DNA of 64,000 nucleotides from positions 20,334,501 to 20,398,500 of the forward strand of contig JAMJFZ010003163.1 in the NCBI GenBank assembly GCA_026225945.1, read 5' to 3'. The notes beneath the pieces were generated by a model. That model was not told where the DNA came from and did no database searches. It saw only the letters and a list, made by a program, of their open reading frames with translations. This DNA comes from Cricetomys ansorgei (taxonomy: Eukaryota > Chordata > Mammalia > Rodentia > Nesomyidae). Below, piece by piece: positions 11,611-23,340 of the stretch (its first letter is position 1; each line of letters starts with the position of its first letter). Position numbers and translations under genes: made by a program.

Positions 11611-12011
11611 ACCAATGTGCTTTTTAAAACTACCATATTCTTAGGCTATAATTTATGCAATCTACAAGTCACCCAGCTAAAGAGCACAATCCAGAGGATT
11701 TTAGTGTGTTTACAGAGTTAAGCAACCATCACCACACTGAGTTGGGGTCATTTTTATCACATACAAAAGGACCTCCAGAAGCATGAGTAGTCCTTTGCTA
11801 CCTCTCTTTCCTCCAGTTTCTGACTTTGTCCTCCTGTTCTCTCCCTCACTGAGCCCAGTAATCACTCTTCTCCATTCTGTCTCTCTAAGCATACTCCTTT
11901 TGGGTAATTAAAAAGTATTCCTCTCATTAACATATGCATCGTCTCTCTTTCCTTATTTTCCCCAACTATTCTGTATTTAAACAAGGTTCTCTGTTTTCAG
12001 TTCCACATCAG
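11611..12011. other. Unassigned DNA
   Basis: No feature recognised between the two B1 copies. Confidence 0.4.
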
Positions 12012-12157
12012 GACCAGGCATGGTGGCACAATCCTGCAATCTCAGGCCCTAGCAGGGGAGGTGGAAGCAGGAGAATCTGGAATTCAAGGTCAAACTCAGC
12101 TACATAGCAAGTTCAAGACCAAGACTGAGCTAAGCAAGACCCTGAATTAAAAAGCAA
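12012..12157 (+). mobile_element. B1-like SINE, plus strand
   Basis: It starts 'gaccaggcatggtggcacaa', then 'gaggtggaagcaggagaatc', 'ctacatagcaagttcaagac' and 'agcaagaccctgaattaaaa', ending in a short A-rich tail directly against an L1 fragment. It is a diverged B1, and forms an inverted pair with the B1 at 11461-11610. Confidence 0.85.
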
Positions 12158-12650
12158 CATGCATATGACTTATATCATGCAATGCGTGTCTTTCTGTAGC
12201 TGGCTGCTCTCACTTAGCATAGTCTTTTCCAAATTTACTCATGATGAAAATGACAGGATCTGTTTGTTTTTCATGGACAGACTATTCCCTAATATATCTT
12301 ACATCACACACACACACACTCTTTTTACCCATTCATCTGTTGATGAACACTTAGCCTAATTCCATATATTATTATGGGATAGCTCTTTGAGATAGTGTTA
12401 TGTTAAACATAGGAATACAGAGATCTCTTTAACCTACTGACTCTGCTTCCTTTGTACACGTATCCAATACTGGGTTTACTGGACCATGTGACTGTCTTTA
12501 AAATTTTGAAGATAAGGTCTCTCACTCTGCTTTCCACAGTGCCTGTACTAACTTACATTCCCACATAACCCCAGTGGTTTGTGGGGTTCTTTTTTTCCCA
12601 CATCCTCTGAGCAATTGTCTTTCATCTCTTTGGTAGCAGTCATCATCCCA
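12158..12650 (-). mobile_element. Old L1 3' region, minus strand
   Basis: On the minus strand the segment follows the conserved L1 3' end: 'gaggatgtgggaaaaaaaga' (about 12585-12610), 'gtgtccatcaacagatgaat' type text (12330-12350), 'cctgtcattttcatcatgag' (12240-12260), and 'gcatgatataagtcatatgc' at the far end. A (CA)8 tract at 12306-12319 interrupts it. Only the tail of ORF2 and the 3' UTR remain, with no usable frame. Confidence 0.75.
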
Positions 12651-14989
12651 CGATAGAGTTTAATACGACCACGCTTAATCCACACCGGAATGGCTCGATA
12701 GCAGTCTTCTGTTGCTCCACAGTAAAGTCCCCTAATGTTGCTTATGCAAAACAAGATGGTGTTGACTCGGTTCATAAATATCTTGGCTGTTGGGGAGTTT
12801 CTTCAGCCCAAGCTGGTGACTCAACGCATTGTAGCCTAGATTGCTCTTAAATGCTACTGTGGCTTTTAGTCGAAATGTGTATCTCCCAAAGAGAGAATGA
12901 ACTACAAACTTCTTACTTCCAATTCCAAGGTGACCGTGGGGAGTTCAGTTACCTAGCAGAACAGGACTGACACGCTAGGGTGCTGTTCTCTAGGGTACTG
13001 TTCTGTGCGGTCTCACATCATCCTTCAATGGGTCAACCTTGGCTTTTTCACATAGCATCAGTGGTACACTTCCAAGAATGCACACTACCACGAGTGGAAG
13101 CAAGAAAGATGTCTCTGCAGCAAAGGTCCCTTCTGCTGCACCCTGTTGTCCAAAAAGCAAGAGACAAGGCCATTCCAGATTTCAGGTAGACAAATCGACT
13201 TTACCTCTTGATGTGAGCCGGACATCGCTGGGACAAGGGTACACGAGGAGATGCGTGATTAATGCAATTAATTTACTGCAGACCCTTAACATGGGAAAAT
13301 CTTCTCTAGGGCAGGAGGGAACCATGACATAAATGCCTGTCTCACAAAGTAGACTTTGATAGATGCAGCCCTACAGGCACAGAGCACCAGCATCTAATGG
13401 TAACCCTGGAAGAGTCTGAGCTGAGTGTCTGGGTAAGGCTGCACAGGGGTGTGACTAGAAATACATTATGAAGGGCTGGCCATGGGGCTTCTTCCAGACT
13501 GAGTGAGAAGGGGCATTGAGGCAATGGGCGGAGGGCTGTAGCCAGTGGGCAGAATAGAAAATCTGAAGCCCACACACTTTTCTGTTCGTATTTACAGACT
13601 ATAGCCATGGTCATATCCACAGAGAAATAGTTTGGTTAAATGAGCAAATCTGATTCTGAACAGTGGTGTTTCCCGCCTCCAATACAAGGCCGAATAAATC
13701 TGGATAAATCACTTTCCCAACTTAATTCCCTTTCTTCTTCGTGAAGTCCCCATTCTCTAACACATTTGACTGTGTTAAATGTTACCCCAAAAAAATATCA
13801 TGTGTAAGACCCTGCAAAACTGAACAAAATTTAAGCTCTTAAGAGTAAGATGAATAGCATTCAATCAACAAGGAGTTAATATTAATGTAAGTTCTAGAAA
13901 TTAATAAGAAAATGAGAATCCAGTTAATATCAACATCTATAAACAATATGAAGAAGCGATCCAATGAAAAACCCGGAGTGACTAATAGGCTTAGAGCAAT
14001 GCACTGCTTCTCATCCACTGGGGAAAACACTAGCGATAAATACCCTTTTGTTTGCTTAAAGTTGAAAAAAAAATGTAAAGATTGACACCCTGTAGAGCTA
14101 GAGACATGGAGACTGTGCCTCGTGTATTTTCTATATACAGCTGAACTTGGCATAAATCCAGAGACCTATCTGACGGCTTGTCTCCAAAATTTAAATTTTA
14201 TATATTTTGATGAAAAAGACTCTATTTCATGAAAAAGTTAAGAGTAATTCTCTCTTTGCCTGTGTCTTCTCACATACATCCACACATATAAAAACAATGT
14301 GTGTGTGTGCATGTATGTGTTTACCCACAAGAATATTAATTTAAACTTTTTATAAGAGATATTTGAAGACATCATAAATACTTCCAATGAAAAAAATTTT
14401 CTTTGCCAGCATGAAGAATAGGCATATGTTACTGAAGAAGAAAGCAAATTGAGAAAAAACTGTGTGCAACAAATGTATGTATGTATGTATGTATGTATGT
14501 GTGCCACAGTATGATATATTAAAAGCCATGATCTGCCTTCTTGAAAAGTTAAATTCAGCAGACTTTAAAGTCTTTGTGAGCTGTAAAGTGCTACAAATGG
14601 TCCAGTTGAAGAACATCTATGTCTTAACATAGCTCAAACATTTGAAAAGCAGACTGATGTATTTCAAATCTCTGTGGCTATGGCTTCCACTGAAGATCCA
14701 CATTTGCTTTTACCAAAGGGATTAAGAAAATATACAAGAAGATTCTTGGCAAAGGCTTCCGGGGGCATTGGAAGTGCAGAAACAATCCCCCCCCCCACCT
14801 ATCCGAGCCTTTTCTTTTCCCTGAGGGGAGATGTTCAATGCCAGTGGGGCCTCTCTGCTTCCTCTCAGCTGCAATATTCTCTGAACAAACGGTTAAACTA
14901 CATAACAAACTAATAAAAAATAATTTGGAATCTAGGGCATGATTATGGCCATGGAAGACGCTGACGATCATTTCATGTTGTGATCTGGG
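12651..14989. other. Left part of repeat-poor region, no gene recognised
   Basis: No SINE, LINE or LTR recognised. 12651-12790 is open on the minus strand and does not match the adjoining L1 (see findings). Overlapping chance frames occur at 12980-13332 (plus) and 13342-13620 (minus). A TG-rich stretch lies at 14298-14322. Confidence 0.45.
14473..14500. repeat. (ATGT)7 microsatellite
   Basis: Seven perfect ATGT units, flanked by TG-rich sequence. Confidence 0.95.
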
Positions 14990-15620
14990 GAAAACCTAAA
15001 ATAGAGCACTCTTCAATTACCGTAATTTCTACCGTCATTGCAATTTCTGTACATAAAAGCATTTGGTCGGAGGACAACAAATTTATCTGCAAATTACACA
15101 ATGAAGGATAAGGAATGGACTTTCCTTTGAAAGAACAAGCAAAATCAGTCATTTATGGGGATGTCTTCATCTTACCCGACATGTGAAAGCAACCAAATGT
15201 GTGCTCCATTATTGTGCAAACTTCTGGAGACTGTCACCCCAGCCCACACCCACCCCTCTCCCAAGTTTAATTAAACCAGTATCACACTGAGACTGGAAGG
15301 AAAACACAAAGATACAACAATAAACAAACATTAATCATGATCATTACATACATTTTATTACATGAAATAAACAATACCGTGGAGCTTTCCCCAGACGACA
15401 GAGCTCTTCCTCTTGGATAACATCCGAAGGCAATTGAGGGGTAAAATAATCCTAATGATGATAGTAATAATTAGTATGAAAGGGGGGGGAAAGGGCTGAT
15501 CAACACATAGAGCAGAAACCATACCCCTCCTTCATCTATATTAATCTCATATTTGCTCATTTATTTTTAGGGTCTAATGAGAGCTTCTTCTCACTGAGAT
15601 AAATGAAAAAAAAAAGTATT
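14990..15620. promoter_or_regulatory. Candidate conserved non-coding element
   Basis: AT-rich, with no transposon and no long frame. It has repeated words typical of deeply conserved vertebrate enhancers ('aattaccgtaatttctac', 'caaatttatctgcaaattac', 'aattagtatg'). A poly-G stretch interrupts it at 15481-15489. Inference from composition only; alignment to other mammals would decide. Confidence 0.35.
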
Positions 15621-16959
15621 TTCTTATTTGTCGCCTGGCTTTGGTGTTTGTAACTCAACTCAGCTGCCCCAGGGCAAGTGGATACTTGGGAGATTCTGTC
15701 AATATTCTGTCTGGAGCACAGAATTCCACTAGGAAACAGAGGAGGGGGTGCTGAGGCCCCCAGGCTCAGCCTAAGATGCTAACCCAGAGGAAGAAGGAAT
15801 AACAAGACTCAGGATGACGCCTTTGTCCTGACTTGAGAATAACCAGACCCCTTTCTCAACAGAACTGAAGATCTTCACTTGGACTCTGAATCAGGAATGA
15901 GCTCCCTTGGGAGAATGTCTTTTTAGTTCTCTTTCCAAAGGTCCTCCTGACATGCTTTAGTGTAAAGAACATATTGGGAACTGCCACTAAACATATAACA
16001 TGGCTGTCCGATCCTGTTGTCCCATCTCCACGAGGGAATGATGGGAAATAGGTCTTTGCCCGCAGAGATGCCCGTTAAGGGCCATGACACCTGTCAGACA
16101 TGAACCCCACTTTGTGGCTTCGCTAAGTGTCCAGTCCTGAGGTAGTTTTGTTGTGTGCTGCCCATGGTACTGTCCTAGAGTGCCCAGAAAGACACAGCAC
16201 TGCAGGTTCTGCAGTATGGGAACACACATCTGAGTAGGAGACATCCTATTTGCCTTCTTGAAGATGCTTGGATGTGTAATGTGTAATGTGTAATGTGTAA
16301 TGCTCAGAAAGGTGGTGGGAGATTCCACTTCTCTTAGGATACCAGGAGGAAGCTCCCCCATCTCCCTTTATGAAGGGGGAGAAAAGGATGACCAAGTAGA
16401 ATGTTTTCTCTCTAACCTTACGGTACTACTGGGAAGAATCTGAATGTTAACGGTGCACACTCCAGGAAGAGACCCTGCTTCTAGGTTCAAATTGTGACTC
16501 TCAGTGGAGCATGCACACACTCTCCTGTGGGACCTTGGCCTGATGGGTGGTCCTTTCTACTTGTTAGGCTGGCTTTCAACTCAGGAAATGAAAGAAACAG
16601 GATTAATAGGGGATTGTCCTTCCTCAGACCAAGATTTTGCTTTCTCCACTATGGACGCTCTTGATGAGCAGGCTGGGGAGCTGCTAGCATTAGACACCCC
16701 AAGAAGAAATCCTGAAGTGTGGCCACTTCCTTCTCGCATCATGTCTCTCTGGTCCTCTCTCCTGGATATGACCTGGGATGTGGCCGGTTTCACGGAAGCC
16801 ACTAGAGATCTTATTCCCCATCATCCCCCAGACACTTTTGGACAAAATACAAGAAAAGGAAGAGGTGAGCAGACACCCTGTCCAGCCTCCTCGCTGCCAC
16901 AGTCCCTCAGGAAATGTCCCCTACCCTCTGCCTCGATCATAAATACTCTGATTAAAATG
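15621..16959. other. Repeat-poor DNA, no gene recognised
   Basis: No transposon recognised. Plus frame 16504-16962 (152 codons) and minus frame 15987-16361 (124 codons) have no domain, and neither shows sign of being an exon. The second contains the heptamer repeat at 16274-16301. Confidence 0.4.
16274..16301. repeat. (GTGTAAT)4 tandem repeat
   Basis: Four perfect copies of the heptamer GTGTAAT. Confidence 0.95.
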
Positions 16960-17600
16960 TAAATTTAGCCGACCTATCAGCTTCCCATTAAGGGGACTCT
17001 TTAAAAACGCTGTTAATCAGCCGACAGATATGTAGTGAAATGCCACTCATCAATTGTAACTGCTTATGACAGTTAACAAAGCTTTATATTTGCCCCAAAC
17101 ATGTGCTGATCTATCCATTATGCCAAGGTTCACTCTCACGCTAATTGTACATTCTCTTCTCTAATGCATTTTTGCTGTTATCTCATAGGCTAATGAAAGC
17201 CAGGAAATCAATAAATATAAATTATACATGCAAAGAAGGACTGCTACGAACATAAAGTTTCTAATTAATTGCACTTGATTAATTTATATCCTTTAATTAT
17301 CTCGCTAAGCCACAAACAACATAAATATCTTTGCAATCTGGTTATTGCTATGTCAGTCATAAAAAAGCAGACACAGTAAATCTATGAGATCTAGCAAGCT
17401 GTATTGTCAGAAAACATGAAATGGCATAGCCCATAAATACTATCAAACTCACTCAAGACACCAATGAATAATTTCAGCATGACAAATTAACACTAAATAT
17501 GTTGCATGGTTATTTGAGGAAGGTTATGGTGATGTTATAAGTTTAAATGATACATATGCAGTAAGCAAAAACGTGCATTTCTTACCTCTGGGCCTGTAAA
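16960..17600. promoter_or_regulatory. Candidate enhancer: homeodomain-site-rich AT block
   Basis: About 640 bases with no transposon, no simple repeat and no long frame. Homeodomain-type cores are dense: CAATTG at 17051, TAATTG at 17142, TAATTAATT at 17262-17270, ATTAATTT at 17278-17285 and TTAATTAT at 17293-17300, with a TGACAG (TALE/Meis-type) at 17067-17072. A G-quadruplex motif and a POU octamer (17664-17671) lie just to the right. This is how highly conserved developmental enhancers usually look, but conservation is inferred. Confidence 0.45.
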
Positions 17601-17612
17601 AATCTTTTCACA

Positions 17613-17638
17613 GGGGGTAGGGGTGAGGGGGGTGGGGG
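17613..17638 (+). other. G-quadruplex motif, plus strand
   Basis: G5-TA-G4-TGA-G6-T-G5: four long G-runs with loops of 2, 3 and 1 bases, a strong fit to the quadruplex rule. It sits immediately beside the AT-rich enhancer-like block. Confidence 0.85.
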
Positions 17639-17663
17639 AGGAGTGGAGTGCGTTGGGACTCAC

Positions 17664-17671
17664 ATGCAAAT
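17664..17671 (+). promoter_or_regulatory. POU octamer ATGCAAAT
   Basis: Perfect octamer for POU (Oct) factors, 26 bases right of the G-quadruplex motif. Other perfect octamers lie at 7083, 23863 and 29189. Each 8-mer is expected by chance about once per 33 kb counting both strands. Confidence 0.35.
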
Positions 17672-18878
17672 ATCCCGTGTAATCTGAAAATGGAAGAAGT
17701 CTATACCAGCCCAGCTGAAAGGCAGATTGTTAATGTTTTGTTTATTACTTTCTGTTTGATAAGTCTGGCTAAAAAGGAATGAATAATTCCACATCTCTTG
17801 TAAAGGCAAAAGTAAAATGTGTATTTGAAAGAGCGATTGAAATCCAGGAACTGAATACAGTCTGGGAAGAACTGGAGGCAGCATGCTCTCGTTGTTGTAA
17901 GGGATGGAACTTTTACATGGCAAGTGGTTTCTTTTTAATTTTATCTGACTCTGCTAAGCCAGCCATCTGTCACTTATCTGAAATCTAATCCTCTCTGTCC
18001 ACCAAGCTTGCTCTTTGTCCTAGGCCATTGCATATTACCAAGCATCTATATCTACAAGTTTCATAAGTGTGTAAAAAGAAACTGTATCTGTCTTCAGCTA
18101 CTCTCAGACAAAGGCCATCTGTCAGCAACTGAAACTATTCTTTTTTTCTTTTTTTTCTTTTAGCATCCGAAGGGATTTGCCCTTCACCAAGTAAACCCAC
18201 TTAACCCTTCCAATAAGATTAACTGTTATTTGTTACCATTAAATAAAAATGACCATACTAATATACATTTAATAGTTCCATAACAGTTGCAAAAAGATCA
18301 GCTCTCCTGTGGCTATCTTTCGTAGATAAAACATACGTGCATATAAATAAAGGAATTATGACAGCAATTAGATAACCCATAAGGCGGGGCGGGGGATGTT
18401 TTCATTTCCTTTCTCCAGTCTGGGGCTGGGAAGGAGAAGGCAGCATAAAATATAGACGCCAGAAAGTATCATGCTCTCCCCATCTTCAATTTTACAGTAA
18501 ATAGCACTTCTAGATATAAAGTATGTCTGAATACACACAATTATTAAGATTCAGAGGCCACCCTGTGACTCCTGCCCTCTTCCCACTGTACATCCTCAGG
18601 GACAGTTTTATAGCCCTTAGGCCATGCAGTTCTGAGTCTGTGTATGTGAGGTATACAAACAGAGCCTCACTAAGTATCGCTGTAATTATGGGAATTTGTT
18701 TGGTGGTGGGGAATAGCTGTATTTAGTGACACTAATGTGGCGCTACAGTAACATTTGGGAGTCCTGTCTCCTATTTCCATCCTAAAGATTGCCAACATTG
18801 TTTGGATTAGCATTTCAGAAGCAAAATAAATAATGCATTTGCTTCGGTTGGAAGGGCCTAGGAAAAGTTTTCAAGAGA
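17672..18878. promoter_or_regulatory. Repeat-free AT-rich DNA, possible regulatory elements
   Basis: No transposon or gene recognised. 18210-18370 and 18480-18560 are AT-rich with TAATTA-like words and look like further parts of the regulatory-type block series. The call rests on composition alone. Confidence 0.3.
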
Positions 18879-18915
18879 TTTTTTTTCTTTCCTTTTTCTT
18901 TTTTTTTTTTTTTTT
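18879..18915. repeat. T-rich tract
   Basis: Runs of T interrupted by C, ending in T17. No SINE body is attached on either side, so it is not an obvious retroposon tail. Confidence 0.8.
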
Positions 18916-19899
18916 CGACTTTCTAATCATTTATAAACAGATTACTCTAGAGTCTAGATCGCTGTGTCGTCACACACTCCAACCAGGAAGACCACACTCT
19001 GTCCCACAGGGCAGCTGGAGTGTGGGAACAGACTCAGTTTACCTCCAGTTCCGGTAGCCTTCCAAACTCTGCATTTCCACCTGGAACTCGGGTGGGGAAC
19101 CGGCAGGTGTTTGGGATCTGACACGGTGGGTGGAACGGGCAGATGGGGGTAGCGGGCATCGAATAGAGCCCGCGTGGGCTGGCATCCCGGCTGCCAGTGT
19201 ATGCAGGGAACCTGGTCATCTTTGCTTCTGCAGAATGGTAGGGTCGGTGCGAAGTTACAAAATATTCAGCAAAGGAAATAATTTTTTTTTTTTCCTTCTC
19301 AGAGCTTCCAGATTTGCCTCCCTTAGAACATCTTACGAAGTTCTGACTGCCGAGTTTCACAGGAAAAGCCAGTGAAAAGTTTCCCCAGCCCAAACAGATA
19401 CCTGGTGCTTGTCAATCACATTTCTTTTCCTCTCTGCCTTGAGCTGAGATTCTAACTTGGCGTGGCAGTTTTGCTTCTCTCCGATGTCCAGGTGGGTACG
19501 GGAGAACCACCACCCTTCCCAACCAGCCTCGGTGCTCTGCCTCCAGCTCCTCTCCAGCTGCTCTTCTCCTGGAGACTGCAGCCCAGGCCTCAGACATCGT
19601 TTCCCACCCGGTGGGTGTCTAGAGAAACAGGAAGCAGCCTGGTGTTGTGTTGCTAGCGAGAGTGGCACCGTTTCTGAGGAGACGCTGAAATCAGATGGGT
19701 GAAGAGTCTTTGCTGTGTAACTCAACTGCCTGAACCTGGTGCTCCAAGGTAAAGGTAAAGGCTTGTGGAGAAGGCAGACCCCTGATAATAGGGCTACTGT
19801 GCTTTCTCCTAGCTGAAGCATGGAAAAAATACCGCGTGTCCAGCAGGAAGTATGTAGCCCCCACCGCAGCTTCCAGCTTTGTCATTTCGATTTAATGCA
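18916..19899. other. Locally GC-richer repeat-free DNA
   Basis: 19040-19220 and 19490-19700 are richer in G+C and CpG than the surroundings. Several overlapping frames on both strands (for example minus 19034-19393 and minus 19357-19821, 154 codons) show no domain. A short T13 run lies at about 19269-19281. A non-coding RNA exon or promoter is possible but nothing shows it. Confidence 0.35.
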
Positions 19900-20400
19900 C
19901 CTATGTAGCAAGCCGACTCACTAGGTTTGACTGCAATTACCTTATCTCTCCTATTTTTAGTGACAGGACCAGATTATTTTAAGTGCATTTTATAGAAAAC
20001 CCTTCTTTACTGAAGTATAAAGACTGTAATAAAGACAATACAATGTTTTGAAACTGTTTTAAATCCTTCACTCAGCATTGCGTCTACAGATTTAACATGT
20101 AGGGGTTCTAATCTTACTGCTACTAATTAGAGCTTTAGTGTAATTGTGCCAACAGGGCGCTTGGCATAATAATTACTATTGAGAGACTCTGGTGGCGCAG
20201 TAACATGCCTACATAATGCAGATATGTCTACGATTACAGTGCAGTCACCTTTGTATGTTGACTCAAGTTGGATTTTAACCAAGTAAGGGGTTATTTTGCC
20301 TTTATAATAAAGCTTAAAAGGCATATACATATGTATGATTTAGGTATCCATTTTTCCTCTTTGAATCTTTTGAATATTAATTAGCAGGAACTTCAAAAGG
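19900..20400. promoter_or_regulatory. Candidate conserved non-coding element
   Basis: Repeat-free AT-rich block with 'gactgcaattaccttatctc', 'tactaattagagctttagtg', 'cataataattactattg' and 'gaatattaattagcagg'. The spacing of TAATTA-type cores is like that in the 16.96-17.60 kb block. Function inferred only. Confidence 0.4.
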
Positions 20401-21939
20401 CAACAGGGACACATTTTGTTTTAAATATCTCACAATTTGGGACATATTCCTCTGTGAGTGGAGTTCTCCATGCTGCTGTGGCAGAGTCTGACTAGAATCC
20501 ACAGTGGCCTGCTCCTGGAATGTTTGGTGGTGAGGCACTCTGGAGCAAGATAGCATGCCTCGGTACAAACAGGGAAAGGGGAGATGGGGGAGGGGGGATC
20601 TGTAGAAACCTCAGAGATGGCCTGCCCTTACATCTCTAGAGTTACAGCCTGTGTAGAGGAAGTCCATTTGTACCCAGGCTATCCCACACAGCTGCGTTGA
20701 CAATGACCTGAGTTTCCCATTGCTTACTCCTAGGAGGAGGTTTGAAAGGACATGTCCAGGAGTTGCCTATGGCATGAGGTACATGGGAGTACACTGTCAT
20801 TTCTCTCCAGATAGGGTACACCTGAAATCGGGCCACTGCGAAAGGCCATTTTTGTTTATTCCAGTTTGTGTTGCTCCTGGGCACAGCCAGCTGAAGGCAG
20901 AGCCTGTGTCCAACGTGTGGCCTTTTTGCCAGGAACACCACTTCACGTGCTGTTAGTGGCATGTTCTTTGGCACAGATGCAGCTAGACTTTTTTTTTTTT
21001 TTTAATGTGTGTATTTTTTTTTTTTTTTTTTTGTATGAGTGATTTTTGTTTTCAGCCCAGGTGAAAGAGTTTCTACAAAACTGATTTCACAGAACAATAA
21101 GTCACCAAAGACGGTCACTGGTCATTTAAAGTGCTCCACAGAGGGGTTTTTTTTTTAATGTAATAAATATATTTAAAAGGTAGTGTGCAATGGCCCAGAG
21201 CCCGACCCATAACTCCATTTTTAGCTCAACAGCCTTGTTTTTATTGCCCCTTAGTGCCTCACTTTTAAAGTGACAGGAAACCGATTTCTGATTACAAATC
21301 AATGGGTTAGGATGTCGCCCTTGGACCCTGAATGCAGCCGTAAATCCTCCGAGTTACCCATGATGCTGAGAAACTGGGGGTCCGGGAGTGAAGACAATTG
21401 CTGTGTACAGGGAGGGTGGAACGCCCACGTTAACATGGTGGTTAGTATCTCTGTCTCTGGGGAAGCCCTAGGCACTGCGAGCACGCAGCCCCTTTTGGCC
21501 CACCAGCCCAGCAGCTAACAGCGTGTGTTGACCACGCAAGGCTGGGAGTGCCTGTAGATTTTCTATTTGGCCCAGGAAGCCATGACTTTGTCCCACTGGT
21601 AAGCAAGTGGGACCTCTGTCCCCCGGGGACACACGCCACCTTCGCCATATCGTGTTAACGAAAATACCTGTGCTCTTGTCATGTAAGACACCTTTTGATG
21701 ATGCCCCCCAACCTCCCCCCCCTTTTTTTTTTCTTTAAGCTTTTAAGGTAATCTCAGAGAAATCATCAAGCTATAAAAAGAAATCAATAAAAACAGAAAA
21801 GGTTCCCATCACCCCGAAAAAAATCCATAACGTTTGCATTTTAATAGAGACACTACAGGGGCAGACCGTCATTTTCTTTCTGATGTGTTCCTTTGATTTC
21901 CCTCGCAGCTCACAGAGCTCTTGACTTTCTTGAGAAAAG
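20401..21939. other. Repeat-free DNA with T tracts, no gene recognised
   Basis: T-runs lie at 20989-21003, 21014-21032 and 21147-21156, and a C8-T10 junction near 21712-21731. Frames at 20642-20974 (minus) and 20720-20956 (plus) overlap on opposite strands with no domain. 21150-21300 and 21730-21900 are AT-rich and enhancer-like. Confidence 0.35.
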
Positions 21940-22850
21940 GGATTATTGAATTGTGTGTCTCCCTCAGATGTACTTGATCACTCAAGTATCTGTACTTACG
22001 AGTGTTAGAGTCTGTTCAGCTGTTGTCTCTTTGGGAGCTCATCAGGCCTGCCATCTTAATATTAATTGGGTTTTGTGTAGGAATCTCAAGCCCGACACTG
22101 AGTGGCTTTTGAGAGAGAAGATTATGCTCAAAGCCAGATACAAAGACAAACAAATTTAGCACAACAATTATCATAATTGCAGAAACATTCTGTCGCAAAA
22201 TAAGCAAATCTGATTAAGAGCCCTTCTACATTATCAAATATTAATCTGGTGTCTACAGTCTAACCTGGTTGAACCTAAGAGGCTTCTTACGGTTTTATGT
22301 ATTCACAGGCTTGCAGAAGCTGAACGGAGACAAGCTGATAGCATGAGACAGCCAAGCCAAGATGGTAAAAGGATCTTTGCTGAATGTAATCCACTTAAAT
22401 TGAAAGTAGTAACAGATAGGATCATAAACCTGGAGTCAGAATTAAAACATATCCTGCCAATGAGATGTTTTTGTGTAATTCCAACCACATGGTCACTCTG
22501 AAACATACTGTGGAAAAGAATTATCGCTATGCATTTCATTTAAAAACCAAGGTCAATATCTTTATGGTCAATCATCACAATAAAAGGTCCAGCTGCTCGG
22601 ACCGTCCTTCCCAGGCTTTCTTGATACCCGCAGTGTTGGAAGCTGTAACACTCCCGCTAAGCCGGAGAGTTAATTTTATTTGTAATTTTCAGCTGCTTTT
22701 AGTTTAATTGCGCAATTTCCTCAATTATTAAAGCTCACTCCGCGTACCTAAGTTCATTAGCCATTGTCAAATGGGCAAATTACTTTGCAATTTTAATATT
22801 TGTTGGACAAAGCTGCGCTAATAGAATCACTCTCCAGACCCAGCCTTCAC
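21940..22850. promoter_or_regulatory. Candidate enhancer block with palindromic motifs
   Basis: About 900 repeat-free bases. Visible sites: TTAATATTAATTGG at 22056-22069; the inverted repeat CAATTAT-C-ATAATTG at 22165-22179; TTGCGCAA (the C/EBP consensus) within the 12-base palindrome AATTGCGCAATT at 22706-22717; CAGCTG E-boxes near 22590 and 22690; and many AATTA words between 22700 and 22800. There is no frame above 80 codons. Composition and motif density suggest a deeply conserved developmental enhancer, but alignment is needed. Confidence 0.45.
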
Positions 22851-23299
22851 TCTGCTACAGTTCCCATTGCAGCTCTGATAGGCACAGCACCATCTTTTTC
22901 CTTTTTCTTTAGGGCTGTCTCTTCCTGTTTGTGACTTCAGCTGCACAGGTAGGCTTTTTTGACTGTTGACTTCAGAGGGGGAGAATCTGGGAGGCAGAGA
23001 GTACCGTTGGTAGCATTGGAGTTGCCATAGATACATATGAAAAAGTAGCTGGGATGGTAATGTTTCTCTGACAGGAGCAACTTGCCCAAGTAAGATATAG
23101 TCATATGTATGCATCAACCTACAGAAATGGACCTCTCAATAATCAACAAATCAGGTTTTTAGTCATAAATATTTTTAATCACTACACTGTATTATCTATA
23201 CTAACATCTTATGTATGCGCAAATGACTGTACATACATAAATATGCATATTTTAATTTTTCCATGAAGTCTAAGTGCTGGCAAGCCCCCCCCCCACACA

Positions 23300-23300
<1 letters not shown>
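22851..23300. other. Repeat-free DNA
   Basis: Nothing recognised. The block ends in a C10 run at 23285-23294 leading into the CA repeat. Confidence 0.35.

Positions 23301-23336
<36 letters not shown>
23301..23336. repeat. (AC)18 microsatellite
   Basis: Perfect AC run preceded by a C10 tract. Confidence 0.95.

Positions 23337-23340
<4 letters not shown>

Noticed and set aside
16504..16962. 152-codon frame ending just before the enhancer-like block
   Set aside because: No domain, no splice acceptor or donor that I can support, and opposed by a minus-strand frame.
20171..20205. CTCF site at 'tggtggcgcag'
   Set aside because: Fails the conserved AG step and most of the left half of the core.
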